A stretch of DNA of 64,000 nt from Acidobacteriota bacterium (GTDB taxonomy: Bacteria > Acidobacteriota > Terriglobia > Terriglobales > Acidobacteriaceae): positions 124,001 to 188,000 of the forward strand of contig JAJYVF010000004.1 of assembly GCA_021792135.1 (NCBI GenBank), read 5' to 3'. Positions within the stretch are counted from its first letter, which is position 1; each line of letters opens with the position of its first letter. This document shows positions 22,663-33,800 of the stretch, piece after piece. The notes beneath the pieces were generated by a model. It saw only the letters and a list, made by a program, of their open reading frames with translations, did not search any database and was not told where the DNA came from. A program made the position numbers and the translations under genes.

Positions 22663-24858
22663 ATGATCGAAGCTGGGAGTGAGAAAGATATGGAATCGGC
22701 GAGCGGCAACGGAGCAGTGATTCGGGAGTCAGCAGCAGGCAGTTCCTTGCGGAACGGAGTTCGGCGCCGGTCGCGCGAGCTCATGGTTTCCATTCTTGCG
22801 CTGGCCTGTGCGGCGCCTGTTCTCGCGCAGCAGCCGCTGACGGTACGGACTCCGGCGACGCCGCTGGTGCTGCACGATCCTTATTTCAGCATCTGGTCGT
22901 TTAACGACACGCTGAACGGCGGGCCCACGCGTCACTGGACGGGGACCGAGCAGCAGCTGAACGGGTTCATCCGAATCGACAACAGGAATTACCAGTTCAT
23001 GGGGCATGCGCGGGAGGTGCCCCCGCTGCCGCAGATTTCAAGAACGCTGTGGCCGACGCGCACTATCTACGAGTTCGAGGGCGCGGGCATTCATCTGACC
23101 GCGACCTTCTTCACGCCGGCTTTGCCGCAGGACATCGAGGTGCTGTCGCGGCCGCTGACCTATCTGACGTGGAGCGTGCACTCGGTGGACGGGCGCAGCC
23201 ATACGGTACGGCTCTCCGTGAGCGCAAGCGCGCAGCTGGCCGTGGACAACGAGCACCAGGCCGTGGTGTGGGGCACGAGCCATGTGGGCGATCTGACAGT
23301 GATGCATATCGGCACCGATACGCAGGCGATGCTGGAGAAAGCCGGTGACAATCTGCGCATCGACTGGGGCTGGGCGGATCTGGCGGTGCCGTCGCAGCCG
23401 GGAATGTCGGTGGAGACGGTGGGCGCACACGAGTTCGCCCACGACGTGATGAGCGGCACACCGGCTAAGAGCGACGACCTCGACATGCCGCGGACTTCGC
23501 GGGTGGATCTGCCGATGCTTGCCGTCGATTTCGACCTGGGCGAGGTATCGGCAAGTCCTGTGACGCGGCGGGCCATGCTCGCCTACGATGATCGGCGCGC
23601 GATTGAATATCTGCACCGCCAGCTGCCGGATTACTGGCGGCGCCATCGGGAGACGATGGCCGATCTGCTGCTGACCGCCGAGCGCCAGGAGGACTCTCTG
23701 AACAGCCGGTCCGAGGCGTTCGACAAGGAGATCGTCAGCGACCTGACAGAGGCCGGAGGCGAGCATTATGCGCAGCTGGCGATCCTTGCCTATCAGCAGG
23801 CTCTGGCCGCGCACAAGATCGTCGCGGATATCGACGGCACGCCGCTGGTCTTCTCCAAGGAAAACTCCAGCAACGGCTGTACGGACACCGTCGATGTTAC
23901 GTATCCCGCGTCGCCGTTTTTCCTTCTCTTCAATCCGAAGCTGCTGGAGGCGGAGCTGCGTCCGGTGATGGAGTATGCATCTTTGCCGCGCTGGCCGTGG
24001 CCCTTTGCGCCGCACGATGTGGGCACCTATCCGCTGGCGAACGGGCAGGTGTACGGCGGCGGAGAGCTGACGGAAGAGGACCAGATGCCGGTGGAAGAAA
24101 GCGGCAATATGCTGATCCTCTTCGACGCGCTGGCCAAAGCCGAGGACAATGCGGATTTTGCCTCGCAGTACTGGACGCTGCTTTCGCGCTGGGCCGCGTA
24201 TCTGCGGGCGAAGGGGCTCGATCCGGAAAACCAGCTCAGCACCGACGACTTCACAGGCCACCTGGCGCATAACGCGAATCTGTCGATCAAAGCGGTGATC
24301 GCGCTGGGCAGCTACGCTCAGCTGGCGGAGATGCTGCACAAGAACGACGAGGCCGCGACGTACCGCCAGGCCGCGCAGCAGATGGCCAACGACTGGATGC
24401 GCATGGCGCAGGAAGGCGATCACACGAAGCTGGCCTTCGACCTGCCGAGCACCTGGAGCCAGAAGTACAACCTGGTGTGGGACCGCATCCTCGGGCTGAA
24501 TCTGTTTCCGCCGTCGCTGGCGCAGGGCGAGATCCGGTTCTACCTGCAGCATCAGAATGGATTCGGCCTGCCGCTGGATAACCGCCATACTTATACCAAA
24601 CTGGACTGGAGCGTGTGGACGGCAACGCTGGCGACCAATCAGCAGGACTGGGATGCGCTGATCAATCCACTGTACCGCTTCATGACGGAGAGCCCGACGC
24701 GGGTTCCGCTCAGCGACTGGTTCGATACGGTGAGCGGAGCGCAGGTGGGATTTCAGGCGCGTTCGGTGGTGGGCGGCGTTTACATTAAGATGCTGACCCT
24801 GCCGCAGATGTGGAAGAAATGGGCCGCACAGCCCCAACACCGCGATTCCGGGCAGTAA
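22663..24858 (+). CDS. Secreted GtaA-like (glutaminase A/DUF4965) protein
   Basis: 731 residues with an exported N terminus (hydrophobic stretch at about 41-56, ending in LAQ). The body has the domain order of the glutaminase A family (DUF4964, DUF5127, DUF4965, DUF1793): TPLVLHDPYFSIWSF early, then a helical toroid with DVTYPASPFFLLFNP and SWQKYN-like TWSQKYNLVWDRILGL. The founding fungal enzyme is reported to act on glutamine, but many bacterial members sit with glycosidases, and a carbohydrate substrate is as likely here. AAAGGA lies before the ATG and only 8 bases separate it from the GH51 gene. Converges closely with bcsC. Confidence 0.85.
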   Translation: MIEAGSEKDMESASGNGAVIRESAAGSSLRNGVRRRSRELMVSILALACAAPVLAQQPLTVRTPATPLVLHDPYFSIWSFNDTLNGGPTRHWTGTEQQLNGFIRIDNRNYQFMGHAREVPPLPQISRTLWPTRTIYEFEGAGIHLTATFFTPALPQDIEVLSRPLTYLTWSVHSVDGRSHTVRLSVSASAQLAVDNEHQAVVWGTSHVGDLTVMHIGTDTQAMLEKAGDNLRIDWGWADLAVPSQPGMSVETVGAHEFAHDVMSGTPAKSDDLDMPRTSRVDLPMLAVDFDLGEVSASPVTRRAMLAYDDRRAIEYLHRQLPDYWRRHRETMADLLLTAERQEDSLNSRSEAFDKEIVSDLTEAGGEHYAQLAILAYQQALAAHKIVADIDGTPLVFSKENSSNGCTDTVDVTYPASPFFLLFNPKLLEAELRPVMEYASLPRWPWPFAPHDVGTYPLANGQVYGGGELTEEDQMPVEESGNMLILFDALAKAEDNADFASQYWTLLSRWAAYLRAKGLDPENQLSTDDFTGHLAHNANLSIKAVIALGSYAQLAEMLHKNDEAATYRQAAQQMANDWMRMAQEGDHTKLAFDLPSTWSQKYNLVWDRILGLNLFPPSLAQGEIRFYLQHQNGFGLPLDNRHTYTKLDWSVWTATLATNQQDWDALINPLYRFMTESPTRVPLSDWFDTVSGAQVGFQARSVVGGVYIKMLTLPQMWKKWAAQPQHRDSGQ

Positions 24859-24882
24859 CTTGCCGGCCTCCTGCCGAAGAAG

Positions 24883-27800
24883 TTACGGCGCCTTAAAGGG
24901 CCTCAGGCCATCCCACGGATACAGTCCGGTTGGACCCAGATCCGTGGGAACCTGCGGCCGGATGAGATAGCGCACATAGAAGCCCACGATCTGATTGTTG
25001 TAGCTGCGGGTGTTGTTCATGTTGAGGAAGCCGCCGGCATACCAGTGATCGGTAAGGTGGTAAGCCGCCTCGCTGTTCAGGTTGTAGTTGGCGCTCACGA
25101 TGCTCTGCGCGGGATAGGAAGGGTTGTTGGCCGCAATCTCGATCGCCGAATCCAGCGGGAAGTACTGCGAGCTGTCATCCTGGAAGGCCTGCACACCGAG
25201 ACCGGCAACCACCGTGTAGTGGAGGTTCACGCCGTAATGGCCGGTCCAGGAGACGGGTACATTCGCCAGGAAGTACGCCTGCGGGCTGAAGTATCCGCCC
25301 TGACCGTAGGTGAAATAGAAGGAGTTGACGGCGTAGTGCATCCCGAAGAAGTTGGCGCCCACGGTGAGGGTGCCACGGTCGGGAACCTCCTTCATACGCC
25401 AGTACGCGCCCGCGTCGCCGTCGATGCGGTGATTGGTCTGGACATGCACGCCGTTGATGTACTGGTAGCCGCCGCTGACGTAATAGCCGGAGCCGGCATC
25501 GCCTTTGCCGAACGCGGCTTCCCCGCCGGTGGTCATGACGCCGCCCCAGACGTTGCCGTCGTAGCCCGGACGGGCTGAGCCCGGATCATGCAGACCGGAC
25601 CAGGATAGCTGCGAGTCTTTCACGGAGTCGCGAGTGAAGCTAAAAGTGAATGGCCCGTTGGCAGGGCGCCAGTTCATCCGCCCGATAGCGTTGGCCACCA
25701 GGAAGCCGTAGGGGGAATAACCGACGCTGGCGGCGAAGGTGGACATCGCCAGCTGCACCTCACCCCCGATGCCGGTGGCGTTCTGCTGCGTGAGGATCGC
25801 GGTGATGGGGGCCGTGCCCAGGCGCTCCGTCGCTCCGTTGGGGAGGATCGGGGCCGTGGTGGGAGCGCCCGCGTCGAGGAATGTGGGCTCGCTGACGACG
25901 GTCAGGCGGGCTGAGGTTCCCAACGGCTCCGAGGCTTCAAAGGGCGCCTGCAGCGCGCTGAGCGAATCGAAACCGGCGGTGCCGCTGCGGTGGTTCACAA
26001 ATCCCGTGCCACCCAGCCACGGGCTGTAGCCGCCCTCGATATTGGCGATTTGCTGCTGCGCCTCTTCGCGCGGGTTGGGCGTGCGCACGACAGCCGGGCG
26101 CTGGTAAGGCCCGCGCAGCGGCGGCAGGCTCTCCTGCATGAGCTGCTCGTCGGTGGCTCCGGGGGTCACGGGCGCGTTCTGCGCCTGAGCCGCCAGGTCT
26201 GCCGGAGAATCATTGAGAACCGCCGGAGGCCGCTGGTAGTCGAACGGCTGCTGGGCCTGCTGCGAGGAGGATTCCGGTTGCTGCGGGGGGATCTGTTCCG
26301 TACCCGGTTCGTACTGCGTGGCGACGGCGGATGGGTCGATGGGCTGGCCGGCCGCGGCCAGAGCAGCCTGCGCGCGCTTCATGGCCTCGTCGCCGGCGTT
26401 CGGGAGCTGAGTCAGCGCCGTGCTGGTATCCAGGCCCAGTTGCTCGGGCTGCTGCTCGGCAATGCTGGCGCTCGTGGTCGGCGCATTCGGTTCGACCTCA
26501 GCCGGAGGCGGCAACGGGAACGGCGCTGCGGAGGTGGGCACTGGCCCCGTCGACGGAGCGGAGGTGGAACTTTCGGCCGTGGCCGGAGGCGCAGGCGATT
26601 GCAGCGAAGCCTCCGGCGTATGAGCGGCCGGTTTGGGCGCGGCGGCGTGCGGCCTCCGGGACTTTCGCGGCGAAGGCCTCGGGGTCAGCTGCTCGACCGG
26701 CGCGGGAGCCGGTACAGTCAGGGGCGTTCCTGTCTCATCCTGCAGTACAGGCGCAGTACTCGCGGGCGGCAGGCTGCCGGTGTCGGCAGCAGGCGGAGGC
26801 TTGACGTTGCTGAGCTGAACGGGGGCCGTTCCCATGGTGTACGGGTCCGGGCCATAGGGCTCGTTGCTGGCGCGGGCTGTATCGTCGGCCCGGGGATTGC
26901 GGTAGCCCGGGAGCGGCACGGCCGGGGCGTCGCTGTCGCCGGGATTGAGCAGGCTGACCAGATCGCTTCCGTGCTGCGGCTTCGATCTTGCCTGCGCCAC
27001 GACATCGGGCTGGTCGAGCTGGTGAGCCAGCTCGGTTGCGGGGCTCACCGGGGGCATGGCATTCAGCGATGCCTTCCAGTACTCCGCGGCCCGGGCGCTG
27101 TCGCCGCGGGCCTGCTCGAAGCGGGCGGCGGAGGCCAGCACCTGGGGGTCTCTTGGAAATTTCTCGAGCGCCTGGCGCAGCCAGCTTTCCGCCAGTTTCA
27201 TGTTCTGCGCTGCGAGGGCCGCGCCGATCATGCTCTGGTAGTCGGAGGATGTCGCGTTGGTCAGGTTGAGTGACTGGTAGATGGCCACAGCGTCCTTCGC
27301 CTGACCGGCCTGGAGGTAGCCGCCCGCCAGTGCCTTGCTGACGGCAGGATTGTTGGGGAAGGCGCGCGCAGCCGCGCTGAGGATCTCGATGGCGCGATGC
27401 TGGTTGCCGGCAGCCGCGGCCTGGGCAGCGCGGCGCTCCGCCCAGGATGCCCAGATGGTCTGCACCCGGCGGCGCTGCTCGTCGGTCATGTCGGTGCGGT
27501 CGCCGAGAGCCATGAGCTGGCGGTAGAGGTCGGGATCGTCATTGGTATTGAAAAGCAGCCAGGCATTCTGGATCTCCACATCGGCAGGCGGCATCATACG
27601 CAGCGCGCGGTAGTGATCCTCCACGCGGGCGGTCAGGCCCAGCGCGATCTGCGGATGCCCGGTGGCCGCGTAGATGGCGGCCGCGGCCTGCTGGTACTGG
27701 ACATTCGAATCGAGGCGGCGGAGCACATCGGGAGGAATCTGCTGAATCTGGGCCAGCGCGTCCGCATCGTGGCCGGTGGCGTGAAGAGCCGCAATGAGCC

Positions 27801-29715
27801 CGGTCCATGCGTCCAGGCTGTCCGGATGCTGGGTGAGCGCGCTGCGATAGATGCGGTAGGCAGCTTCAGGATGGTCGCGCTGCAGATCGACGGCGGCGAT
27901 CTGCAACTGTAGCGGGATGGGCAGTTCCTGGCCGTTGTCTTCGTAGAGCTTCACAGCGCGGTCGAGGAATTCCTGGGCGACGTCGGGATGATTCTGGCTC
28001 TGATAAATCGAAGCCAGCATGAGCAGAAAGCCGCCGTCGCGCAGGGCCTCGTCGTAGGCATCGGGCGGCATGCGCTCCACGGTGGTGATGGCCTGCGGGT
28101 CGCGGCCTGCCTCATGCTCCAGCGCGACCAGCCCCTGCCATGCGTTCACGTTGTCGGCGTCGGCAATCAGGAGGTCGCGGTAGTTGGCCGCGGCCTCGGC
28201 AAAATGGCCGCTGGCTGAGAGCAGAGCAGCGTACTGCAGCTCGATTTCGCCTTTGAGTTGCGGATTCGTCCGGGCGAGGTTCAGCGCCTGGGCATAGACG
28301 CGCTGCGCTTCGGGCATCTGGCCGACCGCAGCCCACGCGCCCGCCAGCGTGCGCAGGTAGTCCGGATCATTGCCGAGCCCCGTGCTCACCGCCGGGGGAA
28401 TGTGCTGGACGGTCAGGAGAGCTGCGCGATGGTCGCCTGCCAGCGCCTGAGCCATGAAGAGCCCTCGCCAGGCGGTTTCCGACTTCGGCTGCATCTTCAC
28501 GATCTGCTGGTAGATCGGAATGGCAAGCCGCGGCTGCTGCGCCTTCATGTACGAGCCAGCGAGTCCGGCCATGGCATCGGGACTGGCGGGACGCATGGCG
28601 AGAGCCACCCTGAATGCCTGCTCGGCGTCACCAGTGCGGTTCTCGCTGAGGGCCTGAGTTCCCTTCTGCACGGCGCCCCAGAAGCGCGACGTGGCCAGTG
28701 ACTCGTCGATGATGGCGCTGTGCAGCCCGTTCTCTTCGGCGTGCTCAAACCAGGTGGTGGCTTCCGCGAAGTTGTTCTGCTTCATGCGCAGAAATCCGAG
28801 GCCGGCCATCACGCGCGGGTTCTGCGGCTCCCGGTCATGCAGGCTGGTCAGCTGGCGCTGGGCCGCTTCGAGGTGGTTGGCAGCCAGCTCGGCATAGGCA
28901 TCGCGCTCGGCGGGCGTCCGAGCGAGGCCCACCGCGAACCTGCTCTGCTTCTGCTCGGTTTCGGTTAGCTCTTTGGCCAGCTGCTGGTCGGGGTGTTCCC
29001 TCAGATACTCGCGGATCTCCGGGGAGGCCGCGGGATTCTGCACATCCCACTGCAGCGCCTGGCGCAGCGCAGCCTCGGCCTGCGGGTCCTGCGGATAGCG
29101 GCTGAGGGTCCGCTCCCCTTCGGCGCGCGTCCTGGCGTTGTAGGTGAGCGTGCGCCCAAGGTCGATGGCGTACTGCGGATCTTCGGGGTACTTTTCCATC
29201 AGGCCGCGAAGACCTCGGACGGCATCGTCGCGGGTGGAATCCAGAGCCGCCTCGGTGTCGTAGTAGGCCATCGCCCAGTTATCCGGAGGCGTGGTGCCAA
29301 ACGCCTGGTGGAAGATTTTCAGCGCCTGTTCCGGGCGGCCGGCCTTGGCCAGCGTGGCCGCCTGCTGCAGAAGCTGGTCCTCGGCCTTGCGGCTCATCAG
29401 CGACTGCACGCGCGCGATCTCCGGACTGTTGGGGTTCACCTCGCGGAGACGCTGGATGTACTTCTCCGATTCGGCATCGTTGCCGCTGATCTTCGCCCAG
29501 CGGGCCAGGCCGGCAAGCGCCTCCTGATTATTGGGATCGGAGAGCAGGACCTGCTGCCAGGACTGCGCGGCAAGATCGATGTGGCCGGACTGCTCGAGCG
29601 CGTGCGCTTTGTCGAGCAGCGCCTTTTCGGCGGGTGACTGGCCGAGCGCGGGCAGGCACGCCAGAAGGGCGGCGAGGCCAAACCCGAGGATCACTTTTCG
29701 GCCATATCGATTCAT
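24883..29715 (-). CDS. bcsC: BcsC, cellulose export outer-membrane protein with TPR periplasmic domain
   Basis: Guides nascent cellulose through the periplasm and outer membrane. The 1610-residue protein has a signal peptide (about 1-25), a very long TPR superhelix to about residue 930, a Pro/Ala/Gln-rich linker (about 960-1240), and a C-terminal beta-barrel of about 340 residues that begins near IANIEGGYSPWLGG and ends with alternating aromatic strands. This matches the BcsC architecture but is longer than the E. coli protein (about 1150), mainly through extra TPRs and the linker. The ATG at 29715 follows the bcsZ stop by two bases; an ATG five codons earlier overlaps bcsZ. Last gene of the bcs operon. 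Confidence 0.92.
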   Translation of the reverse strand: MNRYGRKVILGFGLAALLACLPALGQSPAEKALLDKAHALEQSGHIDLAAQSWQQVLLSDPNNQEALAGLARWAKISGNDAESEKYIQRLREVNPNSPEIARVQSLMSRKAEDQLLQQAATLAKAGRPEQALKIFHQAFGTTPPDNWAMAYYDTEAALDSTRDDAVRGLRGLMEKYPEDPQYAIDLGRTLTYNARTRAEGERTLSRYPQDPQAEAALRQALQWDVQNPAASPEIREYLREHPDQQLAKELTETEQKQSRFAVGLARTPAERDAYAELAANHLEAAQRQLTSLHDREPQNPRVMAGLGFLRMKQNNFAEATTWFEHAEENGLHSAIIDESLATSRFWGAVQKGTQALSENRTGDAEQAFRVALAMRPASPDAMAGLAGSYMKAQQPRLAIPIYQQIVKMQPKSETAWRGLFMAQALAGDHRAALLTVQHIPPAVSTGLGNDPDYLRTLAGAWAAVGQMPEAQRVYAQALNLARTNPQLKGEIELQYAALLSASGHFAEAAANYRDLLIADADNVNAWQGLVALEHEAGRDPQAITTVERMPPDAYDEALRDGGFLLMLASIYQSQNHPDVAQEFLDRAVKLYEDNGQELPIPLQLQIAAVDLQRDHPEAAYRIYRSALTQHPDSLDAWTGLIAALHATGHDADALAQIQQIPPDVLRRLDSNVQYQQAAAAIYAATGHPQIALGLTARVEDHYRALRMMPPADVEIQNAWLLFNTNDDPDLYRQLMALGDRTDMTDEQRRRVQTIWASWAERRAAQAAAAGNQHRAIEILSAAARAFPNNPAVSKALAGGYLQAGQAKDAVAIYQSLNLTNATSSDYQSMIGAALAAQNMKLAESWLRQALEKFPRDPQVLASAARFEQARGDSARAAEYWKASLNAMPPVSPATELAHQLDQPDVVAQARSKPQHGSDLVSLLNPGDSDAPAVPLPGYRNPRADDTARASNEPYGPDPYTMGTAPVQLSNVKPPPAADTGSLPPASTAPVLQDETGTPLTVPAPAPVEQLTPRPSPRKSRRPHAAAPKPAAHTPEASLQSPAPPATAESSTSAPSTGPVPTSAAPFPLPPPAEVEPNAPTTSASIAEQQPEQLGLDTSTALTQLPNAGDEAMKRAQAALAAAGQPIDPSAVATQYEPGTEQIPPQQPESSSQQAQQPFDYQRPPAVLNDSPADLAAQAQNAPVTPGATDEQLMQESLPPLRGPYQRPAVVRTPNPREEAQQQIANIEGGYSPWLGGTGFVNHRSGTAGFDSLSALQAPFEASEPLGTSARLTVVSEPTFLDAGAPTTAPILPNGATERLGTAPITAILTQQNATGIGGEVQLAMSTFAASVGYSPYGFLVANAIGRMNWRPANGPFTFSFTRDSVKDSQLSWSGLHDPGSARPGYDGNVWGGVMTTGGEAAFGKGDAGSGYYVSGGYQYINGVHVQTNHRIDGDAGAYWRMKEVPDRGTLTVGANFFGMHYAVNSFYFTYGQGGYFSPQAYFLANVPVSWTGHYGVNLHYTVVAGLGVQAFQDDSSQYFPLDSAIEIAANNPSYPAQSIVSANYNLNSEAAYHLTDHWYAGGFLNMNNTRSYNNQIVGFYVRYLIRPQVPTDLGPTGLYPWDGLRPFKAP

Positions 29716-29717
29716 CT

Positions 29718-30854
29718 TCACTTCTTCCATGTCACTCTGAGTTCGCCGTCGCGCTCGAAGCGAAAGCGGCGCGATTGCCAGCCTTCGCCAAACATGGCAA
29801 GGTTCTGGTCATAATACGCCGGCGGATGTCCGTACAGTCTCGTGCCGGGATCGATCTGCGCGGTCAGCCGGTCCTGCTGTTGGGTCAAAGCAGCATTCTC
29901 TCCCAGCGCGCTCAGATAAGGAACTACCGCTGCCGAAAATCCGACCGGGCCCTCGGCGGTTGCGGGCACACCCTCGCCGGAGACCTGGACGGGCGGGAAC
30001 ATGTGCGACTTCAGCCAGGCAGCCATGCCTCCCACTGCGGTCAACAGAGATTTGCTCCCGGGATCGGCGGCGCTGGTCATGCCGGCCCACAGATACACGC
30101 GGATGGCATCGTAGCCGCCCATGGGCTGGGCCTTCGCATTGCCGGGAGCGGCGATCGGCCGAAATCCCTGGACGGGGTTGTAGCTCACCCAGTCCATGGC
30201 GAAACCGTGGGGAGAACTTCCTGCGAGAAGCGCGGGCAGTTCTCGAGCCATCGCCGCCCATGGACCTGCGGGGTCGCTGTGCGCGAGCCGCCGCAGCACC
30301 GGCAGGGGCAGATAGCTGGGGTTGAGCAGCCAGACCTCGGGCGCGGGATGAAAGCCATCGGTCCCCGGCAGCAGCATCGGGCCAAAGGCTGGGAGTCTTG
30401 CGACCTCCTGCCGCGCGATGCGGGCGGCCAGGATGCGGCTGAGCGCGGTATAGCTGGGATCGTTCCAGAGACGTCCCGCCTCGCTGAGCGTGTAGCACAT
30501 CCACAGGTCCGCATCCGCTGCGGAGTTGCCGTCGAGGAGCCTCCACTTGCCGTCGGGGGCCTTGCCCCAGTCCCAGCCGATGCGGTGGGTGGTCATGTCG
30601 CCCTGGGCGAGGTTGTCGCGGGTCCAGGCCAGCAACGCGTCGAAGCGCGCGCGGTCGTTGGCGACCAGCGCGAAGAACATGGCATAGGCCTGGCCCTCGG
30701 AGGTGGTGCGGTCACCGTTCTGGTGGTCGATGACCCGGCCCTGCCCGTCGACGAAGACATGGCAGTAGGCCTGCCACAGAGACCACGGCTCCGCCTGGCA
30801 GGTAACCGAAGCCAGGAGCAGGAGCGCAGCCGCCAGGGTTTTCCCCGCACGCAC
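29718..30854 (-). CDS. bcsZ: BcsZ, periplasmic endo-beta-1,4-glucanase (GH8)
   Basis: Cellulase associated with cellulose synthesis, thought to trim or proof-read emerging chains. The 378-residue protein starts at GTG 30854, chosen because GGAGGG lies nine bases upstream, at the bcsAB stop, and because it immediately precedes the signal peptide (about 5-21). The acid E53 in TTSEGQAYAMFF and the Asp of GYDAIRVYLW (D249) match the catalytic pair of E. coli BcsZ (E55 and D243). The open frame continues upstream inside bcsAB but is a shadow. Its stop is followed within two bases by the bcsC start. Confidence 0.92.
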   Translation of the reverse strand: MRAGKTLAAALLLLASVTCQAEPWSLWQAYCHVFVDGQGRVIDHQNGDRTTSEGQAYAMFFALVANDRARFDALLAWTRDNLAQGDMTTHRIGWDWGKAPDGKWRLLDGNSAADADLWMCYTLSEAGRLWNDPSYTALSRILAARIARQEVARLPAFGPMLLPGTDGFHPAPEVWLLNPSYLPLPVLRRLAHSDPAGPWAAMARELPALLAGSSPHGFAMDWVSYNPVQGFRPIAAPGNAKAQPMGGYDAIRVYLWAGMTSAADPGSKSLLTAVGGMAAWLKSHMFPPVQVSGEGVPATAEGPVGFSAAVVPYLSALGENAALTQQQDRLTAQIDPGTRLYGHPPAYYDQNLAMFGEGWQSRRFRFERDGELRVTWKK

Positions 30855-30859
30855 GGGCG

Positions 30860-33800
30860 TCAGCCCTCCATAACCTGCAGCCGCCGGCGCGCTCTGCCGC
30901 GCAGCCAGCCGCGGATCCAGATGGCAAAGATGAAGCTGATGGCCAGCACCGCCAGGTCGACCATCCACGGCACCTGCATGAACCACAGGCTCAGCGCAGT
31001 CCACCAGGGCAGATTGCCGACGTGGTAGACGTTGTTGCCGATCCGGTAGTTCCGGAAGCGGTTGCCGTCGAGCACGGTTACCGTGCCGGAAACGGCGCTG
31101 GACTGCGAAAGCTGCAGAAAGCCGGTCATGAAGGGATCGAAGTTGGCGGCGCTCTTCATATCGATCAGCACCACCGTCCGGCCGCTCGAATACGGAGATT
31201 CGATCTCCTCGACGAGGCCGTCGGGAATGCCGACGGTGCCCAGTTCGCCGGACTCCTGCTCGTCGCTGGAACGGATCTTCCACCACGCGTGGTGAAAGGT
31301 GGTGAAGAAGCCGCGCGTATCCTGCACGCGAAGCCCGGCGTCTCCGATGGCCACCGGCATCTCGCCCGAGAGCCTGCCGATGGCGCTGTTATCCTGCCCG
31401 GTTCCGATGACCAGGAAATCCGTGTCGGCTCCGGCCTGCATGGCCTCCGGCCCGGCGACCGCTACCCGGAAAGCCGGATAGCCGGTCTCGGCGCCGAAGT
31501 GGCCGAGCATGGTCAGGTAGAGTTCGATCTCCTGCTGCGCAGGCTGATCCGGCAGGATGACTTCAGTCTGGCTGAGGTCGGCGAAGCGGGTGAAGGGAAA
31601 GCCGGCGTTCGAGAAGAGCTCGAGGTTGGGCAGCGCCGCCCAGTGCGGGAAGCCGCGCAGGTCGATGTAGGAGCTGCGCAGGATGGAGCCGATCAGGTTG
31701 GGAGGAGTGCTGTCCTTGCAGCCTCCGCTCTTGAGCAGCTGGAAGGTGAGGTTGAAGCGCAGCGAATTGGAGAAGGGACGCAGGTTGACGACGGGAATAG
31801 CGAGATCGACCTTCGATTCCCGCGAAGCCTGGCGGCCAGGCACCAGGGGCACGGATCCCAGGTAAGCATCGTTCGACTCCACCTGCATGCTGGAGATCGG
31901 GCCGATGGGGATCGAATCGTAGCGGTAGTCGAGGTGAAGCAGAACATTCTGCTGGTCGCCGAAGAAAAGATCCGGAGGTAGCCGGTAATAGGTCGCCATG
32001 GGCGTGCTGCCGTCTCCCTGGAGCGACTGCGCTGTGCTGTAGTCCCAGAGCTGAACCTTGTCGTCGGGGAGTGACCAGCGCGGAGCATCGTCGGGCTTGC
32101 TGACGGCCGGTAAGTGGAAATCGGTGATGGCGGTGGTCGGACCCTGGATGCCGCTCCAGCCGATGGCCAGGGCCTGGGCGGCAACCAGCGTCTGGTCGGC
32201 ATCCGCTCCGGTGACGATGAGGACCTTGCCGTAGGGGTCGACGGGGTTGGTGCGCACGGCCAGCGTCGGCGCTTCGGGAGTACCCAGGTTCAGGCCCAGG
32301 GGCAGATGGCCGCCGTTCTCCGCGATCAGCACGACATTGCCCGGAGGCAGGATGCCTTCAGCAACCGGAAAGCGCATCGGACGGTAGTCGCCGAGGGCCC
32401 CGAACCAGGATGCGACGATGCCGGCCGCCTCCAGACCCCTGACGGACGGGGTCGCCGTGAAGGCGATGGGAATGACCGGCGGGCGAGCGAGCGCGGAATC
32501 GAAGAAAGGCAGCGGCAGCAGCTTGAGGTCGTCGGTCAGAGGCAGCAGGTCGCCGGCCAGCGTGATGCGGCTGTCCGCATCCACATGCGCCCACAGCACG
32601 GTGTTGGCCGGATCCTCGCAGGTCATGACGTAATGGCCGATGAATTCGAAGGTGAGCTGATTGTTGCGCACCAGCAGCTCGGCCGGCATGGTCAGGTCGG
32701 TTTCCAGGGTGAGATGGTCGGCGGCATTCTGCGGGACGGGCAGGGTCGCAAACAGCGTCCCGTTGAGCATCACCTTGAGGTGGCTCATGGAAGGGATGAG
32801 GCTGGGCGAGAAGTGGTAGATCAGGTGCATCGTCGCCTGCTTCACCACCTCGTTCTGCGGAACGGCGAAGTAGACGCTGTGGTAGGCATCGATGCCGCGC
32901 AGGTTGATGGTGTCGGGAACACCCAGCTCCTGGAGCGTCTGCTCGGTGCGGAAGGTGCCGGGCGGGACGGCGGCCGGCGGGGGGCTTTGCCTCGCCACCA
33001 CGAAGCCCCCGGCGTCCGGCCCACCTGCGGTCTGGGCTTGCACACGTCCGCCCAGGGCAGGAAGCGCGAGGCCGAGCGCCAGAAGCAGCAGGGGCGCGAC
33101 GCGCTCAGCGGCCGCCAGCCCGCCGGCCTTGGCGCGCGACCGGCGGCGCGGCAGCACGGCGGCAAGCGCGACGCCCATTCCATTCACGGCAATCCGCATG
33201 ATTCTTCCCAGACTCCGCAGCGGCTGATCGATCTCGCGCGCCTCGCCCCATCCCAGCCACGAGTCGGCCCGCGAGTACAGCACCACCGTCAGCATCTCCT
33301 CTTCGAGGACGGTCAGTGCCTCGAAATGCGCGCGCAGAACACCGTTGGTAAACTCCACCGCGCTGGCGGGCAGTTCGGCATCGCCGGTGCGCAGCGGGAA
33401 AACCACCTGCAGCGGTTCACCCTGCTGGATATCCAGATCATCGAGCAGCTCGACGGCGAGACCTCCGCTGGAGACATCGATGGTCTGCCCGGGAATGACG
33501 CGGCCATCCTCGGTCTTGATTCGCACCGGAACGGCGAAGTTGATACGCACGTGGGCGCGGGTCTGTTTCGCCTCGCGGGCCACGGCCACGCACACGCTCA
33601 GGATCACGATGTTGAACATCGTCCACAGCGCATTGGTGATGATGGTTCCCGGATGCGTCCCGTCCCACAGAAACTCCAGCCCGGGGATGTGCAGGAAGCG
33701 CGGGAAGATCATCAGCAGGCCGAGCACATTGAAGGCCAGCAGGACAATGAAGGGCTGAGCGATGCGCGTATCGAAGAAAGTCCGGGTAACCAGGCCACCC

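Noticed and set aside
29718-31286. A bcsZ start far upstream inside bcsAB
   Set aside because: The upstream 144 codons overlap the BcsB coding frame and are Arg-rich shadow. The GTG at 30854 has a strong ribosome site and directly precedes the signal peptide.
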